Positions 9,032-16,279 of a stretch of DNA of 64,000 bases are shown piece after piece. This DNA is from Pseudokineococcus lusitanus (lineage in GTDB: Bacteria > Actinomycetota > Actinomycetes > Actinomycetales > Quadrisphaeraceae): the NCBI RefSeq assembly GCF_003751265.1, contig NZ_RJKN01000002.1, positions 1-64,000 of the forward strand. The letters are read 5' to 3'. Under the pieces are notes generated by a model, which had not been told where the DNA came from, searched no databases, and was given only the letters and a program-made list of their open reading frames with translations. The translations under genes were made by a program, and so were the position numbers. Numbering within the stretch: position 1 is the stretch's first letter; each line of letters starts with the position of its first letter.

Positions 9032-9053
9032 CCGCCGGGCGACGGCCCGGCGG
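9032..9053 (-). terminator. hairpin behind the ABC export operon
   Basis: CCGCCGGGC (9032-9040) pairs with GCCCGGCGG (9045-9053) around a 4-nt loop. It lies between the ABC permease stop and the MFS promoter, so it may end the ABC operon. The rest of the gap to 9125 holds short direct repeats of CCCTGCGCGACGG. Confidence 0.45.
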
Positions 9054-9125
9054 TGGCGCACGGCGGCCGCGCCGAGGCCCTGCGGCGGCCCTGCGCGACG
9101 GCCCTGCGCGACGGCCCCGCGGGCG

Positions 9126-10328
9126 TCAGTAGCGGATGGCGTCGACGACGCGCGCCCGCACGGCGACGACCGCCGGCACCAGGCCCGCGAGCGCGCCGAC
9201 CCCGACGGCGGCGACGAGCCCCTCGACGGCCGCCCGGACGGGGAAGGGCGGGACGTCCGACAGCGAGAGCCCGTAGCCGCCGAGGAGCTCGAGCGGGAGG
9301 TTGGAGACCACCCCGACGGAGACCACGACGGCGGCCGCGCCCGCCAGCGTCGTCGCGACGACGCTCTCGAGCAGCACGGCCGTGAAGACGCGTGCGGAGG
9401 TGGCGCCGAAGCTGCGTCGGACGCCGATCTCGCGCACGCGCTGGCGGACGGTGACGAGCCCGACGTTGAGGACGCCGAGCCCGCCGAGCAGCAGCGCGAA
9501 GAGGCCGGCCCCGCGCACGCCGTAGGCCAGCACGAGGTCGAGCACCTGCAGGCCCTCGGCGCTGTCGCTGCGGTAGGCGTTGACGTAGGTGCCGGGCACG
9601 GCGCCCGTCAGCTCGGCCTGGGCCAGCGAGACGACGGCGTCGGCATCGTCGTCCGGGACCCACAGCTCCCGGGTGACGCCGGAGCCGTCCTGCCCCACGG
9701 GCAGCCAGCGCTCGGCGTGGTCGGCGAGCAGGAAGGCCGACGGGTAGTCCTGGCCGTCGTCGACCACGCCGACGACGACGGCGGTCACCGGGGTCTCGCC
9801 GCCGAGGACGACGGCCGGCAGGCCGCCGGGGTCGGCGGCGGGGCCGACGGCGTCCGCGAAGGCACGGTTGACGACGAGCGGCGGCGCGAGCCGGTCGACG
9901 TCGTCGTCGGCGAACCACCGGCCGTCCTCGACGACGACGCGGTGGATGAGGCCGTACGCCGGGTCGACGGGCGTCATCTGGACCAGCTGCGTCCCGCCGG
10001 GGAAGCGCACGGGCGCCTGCGTGCCCCAGCCGCCGGACGTCGACCAGCGCACCTCGTGGCGGTCGACGAAGGTGTCGAGGGCGGCGGTCGCGACCGCCCG
10101 GTCGAGCTCGACCCCCTCCGGGTAGATCTCGACGAGCACCGTCGCCGGCCGGCCGCCGATGCGCTCGGTCTCCTCGGTGACGAGCTGCCGGCCCATCGCC
10201 CCGACCGCCGTGACCGTGGTGAGGGCGAGGACGGCGAGGAACACCCCGACGAGGGACAGGACGACGCGGACGCGGTGCACGCGCACCTCGCCCCAGGCCT
10301 CGGCCAGGACGCCGACCAGCGCCGTCAC
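9126..10328 (-). CDS. ABC transporter permease, MacB/FtsX type
   Basis: A 400-aa MacB-fold permease. One N-terminal helix (VVLSLVGVFLAVLALTTVTAVGA) is followed by a large extracytoplasmic domain (about residues 40-270) and three C-terminal helices. The conserved VRQRVREIGVRRSFGAT segment of the FtsX family stands before the last helices, and the protein ends with AGLVPAVVAVRARVVDAIRY. It overlaps the ATPase gene by GTGA (10325-10328). With the ATPase and the adaptor it forms a MacAB-like export or mechanotransmission system. Substrate unknown. Confidence 0.9.
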   Translation of the reverse strand: MTALVGVLAEAWGEVRVHRVRVVLSLVGVFLAVLALTTVTAVGAMGRQLVTEETERIGGRPATVLVEIYPEGVELDRAVATAALDTFVDRHEVRWSTSGGWGTQAPVRFPGGTQLVQMTPVDPAYGLIHRVVVEDGRWFADDDVDRLAPPLVVNRAFADAVGPAADPGGLPAVVLGGETPVTAVVVGVVDDGQDYPSAFLLADHAERWLPVGQDGSGVTRELWVPDDDADAVVSLAQAELTGAVPGTYVNAYRSDSAEGLQVLDLVLAYGVRGAGLFALLLGGLGVLNVGLVTVRQRVREIGVRRSFGATSARVFTAVLLESVVATTLAGAAAVVVSVGVVSNLPLELLGGYGLSLSDVPPFPVRAAVEGLVAAVGVGALAGLVPAVVAVRARVVDAIRY

Positions 10329-11182
10329 GGGAGCACCGGCTGACGGGCGGTCGTCCCGGTGCCGTCGACGTCGTCGGCCTCGACGCCGTCGTCACCGGGG
10401 GGCGCCGCCGGGCGCGCCACCCCGTCCGGCGCGCTGCCGCGGACCGCGGTGGCGCCGGCCACCTCGTCGCGCGGGACGGGCGTGAGGACGCCGCGCTCGA
10501 GGCGCAGCACCCGGTCGGCGCGGGCCGCGACCGACAGGTCGTGCGTGATGGTGACCAGCGTCGTGCCGCGGTCGGTGACGAGCGCCTCGAGGAGGTCCAT
10601 GACGGCGGCGCCGGTCTCCACGTCGAGCGCGCCGGTCGGCTCGTCGGCGAGCAGCACGCGCGGCGCCCGGACGAGCGCGCGCGCGACGGCGACGCGCTGC
10701 TGCTCGCCCCCGGACAGGCTCTCGGGGACGGCCTCGAGCCGGTGCCCGAGACCCACGCGCGCCAGCGCCTCCTCGGCGCGGCGTCGCCGTCCCCAGAAGG
10801 CGCGCCCGCGCGCGTAGAGCAGCGGGGCCGCGACGTTCTCGACGGCCGTCCGCCGCGGCAGGAGGTTGAACTGCTGGAAGACGAAGCCGAAGGAGGCCCC
10901 GCGCAGCCGCGCGCGACGGCGGCCGGACAGCCCGGCGGCGTCGAGCCCGTCGAGCAGGTACCGCCCGGACGTCGGGGTGTCGAGGAGACCGAGGACGTTG
11001 AGGAGCGTCGACTTCCCGGACCCCGAGCGCCCGACGACGGCGACGTGCTCGCCGGGCTCGACGACGAGGTCCACGCCCGTGAGCACGTCGAGGACGCCGC
11101 CGTCGGGGAGGTCGACCCGGCGGCCGACGCCCTCGAGGCGGAGCTCGCCCGCCCGGGCGGGCACGGCGGGCCGGCGCCTCAC
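10325..11182 (-). CDS. ABC transporter ATP-binding protein, LolD/MacB type
   Basis: A 285-aa nucleotide-binding subunit. Walker A is GRSGSGKST, the signature is LSGGEQQRVAVARAL, Walker B is VLLADEPTGALD, and the switch His is in TITHD. FVFQQFNLLPRRTAVENV is the Q-loop region typical of the lipoprotein/macrolide exporter subfamily. About 55 extra residues follow the domain (a Pro/Asp/Thr-rich tail). It lies 31 bp behind the adaptor gene and is coupled to the permease. The GTG 11182 start has only a weak ribosome site. Confidence 0.92.
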   Translation of the reverse strand: MRRRPAVPARAGELRLEGVGRRVDLPDGGVLDVLTGVDLVVEPGEHVAVVGRSGSGKSTLLNVLGLLDTPTSGRYLLDGLDAAGLSGRRRARLRGASFGFVFQQFNLLPRRTAVENVAAPLLYARGRAFWGRRRRAEEALARVGLGHRLEAVPESLSGGEQQRVAVARALVRAPRVLLADEPTGALDVETGAAVMDLLEALVTDRGTTLVTITHDLSVAARADRVLRLERGVLTPVPRDEVAGATAVRGSAPDGVARPAAPPGDDGVEADDVDGTGTTARQPVLP

Positions 11183-11213
11183 CGCGGCCGTCCGACGAGG
11201 GCGCGGGCACGCC

Positions 11214-12251
11214 TCACCCGTAGGGCCCGAAGCCGTAGGGGTCCTCCGCCGCGTCGTCCTCGCCCGGGACGAACTGCAGCACCGCGGTGCCCTCGGCGAG
11301 CCCCTCGGTGACCTCGACGAGGGCGCCGTCGGTGAGGCCGAGGCCGACCGGCGTCTCCACCGGCTCCCCGCCCGCGGGGTCGACCACCCAGACGAGGCCC
11401 TCGGCGACGGTGCCGCGGACGGCCGTGACCGGGAGGACGACGACGTCCTCCGCGGTGCCGGCGGTCAGCGTGACGTCGGCCTGCAGCCCGGCGAAGGCGA
11501 CCGCGTCCGCCGGCACGCGGCAGGTGATCTCCGCCCCCGTCGGCGTGCTGCCCGCCCCCGCGTAGGGGTCGAGGAAGGGGTCGACGGGCGCGGGCGCGGC
11601 GTCGCCCTCCTCCGGCGTGCCGGTGCGGACGTCGGTGCAGGCGAAGGGCGCCGGTCCGCCGGGGACGGTGACGACCGCCTCGGCGGGGGGCTCGAGCAGC
11701 CGGAACTGCTGCTCCTGCGTGAGCGGGGCCGAGACCGAGAGCGTGCCCGGGGAGACGGCGGCGACGACGTCGCCCACGGAGACCACCTGGTCCTCGAGGA
11801 CGGCGAGGGAGGAGACCGTGCCGTCGCTCGTGGCGCGGACGACGACGGTGACCTCGCGCGGTTCCTGCGGGACCGTCGTCGTCGTGCCGTCCGGGAGGGT
11901 CTCGGTGCGGTCGGGCCGCTCCTCGAGGGTCTCGACCTCCACGAGCGGCGCGCCGACCTCCACCTCGTCGCCCACCTCGACGCGGAGGTCGGACACCTCG
12001 CCCGAGCCGGTGCTGCGGACCTCCGTGGCCGGGTCGGCCAGGACGGTGCCGGCGAGCTCCACGGTGTTCGTCACGGACCCGCGCTCGGCGGTGACCTCCG
12101 GCGGCGTGAGGACGACGGACGGCTCCTCGGCCGTGGTCCCGCCGAGGACGGCGGCCCCGCCGCCGAAGGCGAGCCAGGCCAGCGACACCGCGATGACCGC
12201 CCAGACGAGCAGCCGCAGCGTCGGGAACACGACGTGGCGCAGCACCCGCAT
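11214..12251 (-). CDS. efflux adaptor (HlyD/MacA-like membrane fusion protein)
   Basis: 345 aa, first gene of the ABC export operon. One N-terminal membrane anchor (LLVWAVIAVSLAWLAFGGGAAVLG) is followed by an extracytoplasmic adaptor fold: a lipoyl-like strand set (VRSTGSGEVSDLRVEVGDEVEVGAPLVEVE), further beta repeats, and a C-terminal barrel part (VVVLPVTAVRGT...VWVVDP). An acidic/Pro-rich insert lies near residues 225-250 and the C-terminus is Pro-Tyr-Gly rich. In a monoderm such adaptors link the permease to the wall side. ATG 12251 follows GGGGGG. Confidence 0.85.
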   Translation of the reverse strand: MRVLRHVVFPTLRLLVWAVIAVSLAWLAFGGGAAVLGGTTAEEPSVVLTPPEVTAERGSVTNTVELAGTVLADPATEVRSTGSGEVSDLRVEVGDEVEVGAPLVEVETLEERPDRTETLPDGTTTTVPQEPREVTVVVRATSDGTVSSLAVLEDQVVSVGDVVAAVSPGTLSVSAPLTQEQQFRLLEPPAEAVVTVPGGPAPFACTDVRTGTPEEGDAAPAPVDPFLDPYAGAGSTPTGAEITCRVPADAVAFAGLQADVTLTAGTAEDVVVLPVTAVRGTVAEGLVWVVDPAGGEPVETPVGLGLTDGALVEVTEGLAEGTAVLQFVPGEDDAAEDPYGFGPYG

Positions 12252-12294
12252 GCGACCCCCCGGTGGCGTGGGCGCCCCCGCTGGCGCCGTCCGG

Positions 12295-12300
12295 ACCGTA
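12295..12300 (-). promoter_or_regulatory. candidate -10 element (TACGGT) of the ABC export operon
   Basis: TACGGT on the minus strand lies about 45 nt before the adaptor ATG. It fits the TANNNT form seen elsewhere in the window. No -35 was assigned. Confidence 0.35.
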
Positions 12301-12350
12301 CCGGCCGCGAGGGGCGTCCCGGGGCCCGTCCGGCGGGGACGCGCCGGGCC

Positions 12351-12749
12351 TCAGGCGGCGGCGCGGGCCAGGCCGGCGACGCGGACGAGCGCGAGGACGG
12401 CGCCGGGGCCGACGAGGGCGGGGCCGGCCCACCACTGGCCCAGGAGCGCCGAGACGAGGAGCGCGAGGACGGCGCCGACGAGCGCGGCCACGACGACGAC
12501 CGGCAGCGCGCGGACGCCGTTGCCGGACTCGACCTGGGCGCCGACGAGCCGGCCGCCGAGCGCGCCCGTGGCCCCGCCCACGGCCGCCGACAGCGCGACC
12601 GCGGCGGCGAGGAGCAGGAGCCACCCCTGCGTGTCGCCGGCGACGACGAGGAGGACGGTGCTGACGACGCCGCCGACGGCCCCGAGGAGGGCGCCCGCGC
12701 GGGCGCCCCGGCTGACGAGGACGGGCGTGTCCCGGGCGGCGGTGCTCAC
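12351..12749 (-). CDS. small four-helix membrane protein of unknown function
   Basis: 132 aa with about four hydrophobic helices (for example ALLGAVGGVVSTVLLVVAG, WLLLLAAAVALSAAVGG, LPVVVVAALVGAVLALLVSALLG and the last helix). Its GTG overlaps the SRAP stop in GTGA (12746-12749), so it is coupled to that gene. No family is recognised. There is no charged or catalytic motif. Confidence 0.75.
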   Translation of the reverse strand: MSTAARDTPVLVSRGARAGALLGAVGGVVSTVLLVVAGDTQGWLLLLAAAVALSAAVGGATGALGGRLVGAQVESGNGVRALPVVVVAALVGAVLALLVSALLGQWWAGPALVGPGAVLALVRVAGLARAAA

Positions 12750-13540
12750 GGGCGTCCCCCCGCGTCGGGCCCGGTGCCGGGCGCGGCGTCGTCGGCCCGG
12801 ACGGGCTCGACGAGGTGCGGCCCGTCGTTTGCGACGTTGCCGACCTCGGGCCCCACGACGTGGGGGACGAGGTGCGGCTCGGGCAGCGCGGCGACCATGG
12901 CCCGCACCTCCTCGGCCTCGGTGGTGGTCGTGTCCAGCCAGGCGGAGCGGGCGTCCGCGGGCACGACGAGCGGCGTGCGGTCGTGGATGGCGCCGAGCGC
13001 GTCCGTCGCCGCGGTCGTGACGACCGACACCGACCAGAGCCAGCGCAGGGGGTCGTCGTCCCCCCGCGAGCGGTCCCGCCACAGCTCGTAGACGCCCGCG
13101 AAGGTCAGCAGGGCCGCGTCGGGGTCGCGGAGGAACCACGGGGTCTTGCGGCGCGTGCCCGAGCCGGGCTCGGGGGCCTGCCACTCGAAGTAGCCGTCGG
13201 CCGGCACCAGGCAGCGGCGGCGCACGGCCGCCGTCCGGAACGCCGAGCGCTCGGTGAGGGTCTCGGCGCGGGCGTTGATCATCCGCGCGCCGGTCGACGG
13301 GTCCTTGGACCACGGCGGCACGAGGCCCCACCGGGCCGTCCGGAGCTGGCGCCGCGGGGCGGCGTCGGCCGCGTCGGCGGCCTCGGCGCCGGGGCGCGGC
13401 GGGCGCTCGACGACGACGCGGACGTCGTCGGTCGGCGCGACGTTCCAGGAGGGCGGCAGCTCGGGGCCCACCACCTCCTCGACGGCCAGCTCGTCGACGA
13501 CGGCGGCGTCCCGCACCGAGCTCGCGTAGCGACCGCACAC
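12746..13540 (-). CDS. SOS response-associated peptidase family protein (SRAP; YedK/HMCES-like)
   Basis: A 264-aa protein that shields abasic sites in single-stranded DNA by forming a covalent bond through its N-terminal cysteine. The required residues are present: Cys2 exposed after Met removal (MCGRYA), an Asn in NVAP and NARAET, Glu in GYFEWQ, and His in AIHDRTPLV. The WGLVPPWSKDP segment is also family-typical. The start cannot move, since Cys must be residue 2. There is no clear ribosome site; CAGACT lies 7 nt before the GTG and could be a leaderless -10. It is coupled to a small membrane protein. Confidence 0.94.
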   Translation of the reverse strand: MCGRYASSVRDAAVVDELAVEEVVGPELPPSWNVAPTDDVRVVVERPPRPGAEAADAADAAPRRQLRTARWGLVPPWSKDPSTGARMINARAETLTERSAFRTAAVRRRCLVPADGYFEWQAPEPGSGTRRKTPWFLRDPDAALLTFAGVYELWRDRSRGDDDPLRWLWSVSVVTTAATDALGAIHDRTPLVVPADARSAWLDTTTTEAEEVRAMVAALPEPHLVPHVVGPEVGNVANDGPHLVEPVRADDAAPGTGPDAGGRP

Positions 13541-13733
13541 GCGGGCCAGTCTGCCCGGGGGCGTCCCGCGCCGCCGCGCCGAGCACGAGGGGCGGGGGCG
13601 CGGGCCGGGCGGCCGACGGGGCGGCGGGGCCGTGAGGGGGACGACGCCCGCGGCCCCTCAGCCCGGGGCCCGGGCCGCCGACCGGGAGGCCAGGAGACCG
13701 TCCGGGCGGGCGGTGCGCGAGGAGGACCGCGTG

Positions 13734-14495
13734 GTGACGAGGACGGCCGTCGGGCCCGTGCTGCCCGAGGCGGAGGCGCCCCCGGTGGGGACCCTCCTCG
13801 ACGTCGTGCCGCCGGACGGGCGGCCGGACGCCACCGGCCGCACCGGCGCCCGGGCGCTCACCGCCCGCGTCCTCGCGACCGCCCCCGACCACCTCGTGCT
13901 CGCGACGCCCACCGACGTCCTCGGCACCCCCGTGCCGGTCGTCCTCGGCGCCGACCTCGACCTCGTGTGGTCCGAGCACGGCGACGTCGTCGGCGTCGCC
14001 GTCCGCGTGGGGCACGTCGACGACGGCACCTGGGGCGCCGTCGCCACCGCCGGCCCGCAGCGGGTGCAGCGGCGCGACGCCGTCCGCGCGCCCGTGCAGC
14101 TGGCGGCGGTCCTCTCGCGCGACCCGGCCCACCGCGGCGAGGAGCCCGCCCCCGCGGACGACCCCGGGGCCCCGGCGACGGGCGGCGGCGCGCGGCCGGT
14201 GCTGCGGACGGTCGTCGAGGTGCCCGTCGACGACCTCAGCGAGAGCGGCGCCCGGTGCGTCGTCGACCCCGTGGCGCTGCGGCTCGAGCACGGGGCCCGG
14301 GTGCTCCTCGAGCTGCCGCTCGACGGGCTGCGCGGCCCCCTCACGGCCCGCGTCGTCCACCGGCGCTTCCGGCCGCGCGGCCGCGGCGTCCTCGTGGGCC
14401 TGCGCTTCGTCGACGTGGCGGACGCCGAGGCCGACGTGGTGCGCCGGTACGTCTTCGCCCGGCTGCGCGAGCTGCGGCGGCGCGGGGCCGTGTGA
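13734..14495 (+). CDS. PilZ-domain protein (c-di-GMP receptor, YcgR-like layout)
   Basis: 253 aa. The N-terminal half is a beta-rich YcgR-N-like domain; the C-terminal half is PilZ. Both c-di-GMP motifs are visible: the RxxxR loop in QRRDAVRAPVQL and the D/NxSxxG motif in DDLSESGARCVV, then GLRFVDV. A low-complexity Pro/Ala insert (about residues 140-160) separates the RxxxR loop from the second motif. GTG 13734 was chosen for its spacing from GGAGGA; GTG 13731 is adjacent. It probably answers to the two GGDEF-EAL proteins at 16280 and 28770. No flagellar genes are nearby, so its output is unknown. Confidence 0.82.
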   Translation: MTRTAVGPVLPEAEAPPVGTLLDVVPPDGRPDATGRTGARALTARVLATAPDHLVLATPTDVLGTPVPVVLGADLDLVWSEHGDVVGVAVRVGHVDDGTWGAVATAGPQRVQRRDAVRAPVQLAAVLSRDPAHRGEEPAPADDPGAPATGGGARPVLRTVVEVPVDDLSESGARCVVDPVALRLEHGARVLLELPLDGLRGPLTARVVHRRFRPRGRGVLVGLRFVDVADAEADVVRRYVFARLRELRRRGAV

Positions 14496-14542
14496 CCCGG
14501 GCACGGCGCCGACGGACGGCGACGACGGGTCCGGACGCAGGA

Positions 14543-14573
14543 GGACCCCCGGCTCGCGAGGAGCCGGGGGTCC
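14543..14573. terminator. hairpin terminator between the PilZ gene and tRNA-Thr
   Basis: Bases 14543-14555 pair perfectly (13 bp) with 14561-14573 around GCGAG. It is placed to end both the PilZ transcript (+) and the tRNA transcript (-). Confidence 0.75.
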
Positions 14574-14579
14574 GGGTGG

Positions 14580-14652
14580 GGCCGCCTGTGGGAGTCGAAC
14601 CCACGACCTACGCATTACGAGTGCGTCGCTCTACCGACTGAGCTAAGGCGGC
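14580..14652 (-). tRNA. tRNA-Thr, anticodon CGT
   Basis: All four stems fold: acceptor GCCGCCT/AGGCGGC, D-arm GCTC/GAGC, anticodon stem ACGCA/TGCGT with loop CTCGTAA, and T-stem GTGGG/CCCAC with TTCGACT. The anticodon CGT occupies 14617-14619 on the minus strand and reads ACG codons, frequent in this genome. CCA is not encoded; the base at the discriminator position is C. Confidence 0.97.
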
Positions 14653-14776
14653 CTGCGCGCCCGCCGGGCGCGACAGCAGAGGATGCTACCGGTCGCGGGG
14701 CCGTGCTCTCGACCCGTGGTGCCGCGCACCGCCCGACGTCCTCCGACCAGCGCCGCCGGCGGCGCGCCCCGGCCCG

Positions 14777-16174
14777 TCAGCCGGCCTCGCTCCTCCGCCC
14801 CGCGGGCACCGCCCGGCCGCTGCCGGCGAAGTCGGTGTCGCGGGTCTCGCGGGAGACCAGCAGCGCCACGAGCGTCACCGCGCCGACCACCGCGAGGTAC
14901 GCGCCCACCCACGGCAGGCCGCCGACGCCGAGGAGCCAGGCCGCGAAGTAGGGGGCGAGCGAGGCGCCGAGGATGCTCGCGAGGTTGTAGGCGAGCGAGG
15001 CGCCCGTGTACCGGACGGCCGGCGGGAAGAGCTCGGGCAGCAGCGCGCCCATGGGGCCGAACGTCAGGCCCATGAGGCCGAGCCCGACGAGGAGGAAGAG
15101 CAGCACACGTCCCTGGCTGCCGTCGCCGAGGACGAGGGGGAAGGCAAGGCCGAAGGCGATGATCGCGACCGTCGTGAGGAGCAGCGGCCCGCGACGGCCG
15201 AAGCGGTCGGCGACGAGGCCGGCCACGGGCACGAGCGCGCCGAAGGCGAGGACGCCGACGAGGAGGAGGACGAGGAACTCCTCGCGGGAGTAGCCGAGCC
15301 CGCCGTCGGCGGACGGCGTCGTCCCGTAGGTCAGCGAGAAGACCGTCATGAGGTAGAAGAGCGTGTACGTCGCGAGCATCGCGCCCGTGCCGATCAGCAG
15401 CGGCCGCGGCGACCGGCGGACGACCGCGGCGAGGGGCAGCCGCTCGCGGGACTCGGTGGCCGCCACGCGGGCGAAGACCGGCGTCTCGGCGAGCTGGAGC
15501 CGCACGTAGAGGCCGACGACGACGAGCAGCGCCGACAGGACGAAGGGCACGCGCCAGCCCCAGGCGAGGAAGGCCTCGTCGCTCATGACGGCCGACAGCC
15601 CGAGGAAGACGCCGTTGGCGACGAAGAAGCCGATGGGCGCGCCCATCTGCGGCGCGGAGCCGTAGAGCGCCCGGCGGTGCCGCGGGGCGTTCTCGGTGGC
15701 CAGCAGCGCCGCGCCGCCCCACTCCCCGCCGAGGCCGAGGCCCTGGCCGAAGCGCAGGACGCACAGGAGCACCGGGGCCCAGACGCCGATCGAGGCGTAC
15801 GTCGGCAGGAGGCCGATGAGGACGGTGGAGACGCCCATGACGAGCAGGGAGGCGACGAGCGTCGCCTTGCGGCCGACCCGGTCGCCGAAGTGGCCGAAGA
15901 GGGCGGAGCCGAAGGGGCGGGCGACGAAGGCGATGGCGAAGGTCGCGAGCGACTGCAGCTCGGCCGTGCCCGTCCCGTCCTGGGGGAAGAAGAGGACCGG
16001 GAAGACGAGCACCGCGGCCGTGGCGTAGATGTAGAAGTCGTAGAACTCGATGGCCGTCCCGACGAGGCTGGCCGTGACGACCCGGCCGCGGGGGTTGACC
16101 TGCGCCTCCGGGTCCGGCACGGCCCGCGGGGGGTCGACGGGGGCGGGCTGCGGCGTGGCGGGGGTGCTGCTCAT
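14777..16174 (-). CDS. MFS transporter, metabolite:H+ symporter (MHS) family
   Basis: A 465-aa membrane protein with twelve helices. The MHS hallmarks are clear: VGTAIEFYDFYIYATAA in helix 1, ARPFGSALFGHFGDRVGRKATL for loop 2-3, and RFGQGLGLGGEWGGAALLATENAP before helix 5. Relatives such as ShiA, KgtP and ProP import organic acids or osmolytes with protons; the substrate cannot be told here. The start is ATG 16174 with AGAGGA upstream; an ATG 33 nt further up is in frame but has no ribosome site. It is monocistronic. Confidence 0.93.
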   Translation of the reverse strand: MSSTPATPQPAPVDPPRAVPDPEAQVNPRGRVVTASLVGTAIEFYDFYIYATAAVLVFPVLFFPQDGTGTAELQSLATFAIAFVARPFGSALFGHFGDRVGRKATLVASLLVMGVSTVLIGLLPTYASIGVWAPVLLCVLRFGQGLGLGGEWGGAALLATENAPRHRRALYGSAPQMGAPIGFFVANGVFLGLSAVMSDEAFLAWGWRVPFVLSALLVVVGLYVRLQLAETPVFARVAATESRERLPLAAVVRRSPRPLLIGTGAMLATYTLFYLMTVFSLTYGTTPSADGGLGYSREEFLVLLLVGVLAFGALVPVAGLVADRFGRRGPLLLTTVAIIAFGLAFPLVLGDGSQGRVLLFLLVGLGLMGLTFGPMGALLPELFPPAVRYTGASLAYNLASILGASLAPYFAAWLLGVGGLPWVGAYLAVVGAVTLVALLVSRETRDTDFAGSGRAVPAGRRSEAG

Positions 16175-16279
16175 GACGTCCTCTGCTGCTCGTGCGGTCG
16201 CCCGCACGCTAGGTCGCCATCCGCTCGGCGAGACGACGGTCTCGCGATGTGGATGCCCCGGGCACCCGCGGGCCGACCG

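Noticed and set aside
14643-15764. Arg-rich 373-residue minus-strand frame overlapping the MHS transporter
   Set aside because: It is the out-of-frame shadow of the transporter, whose membrane helices and family motifs are intact.
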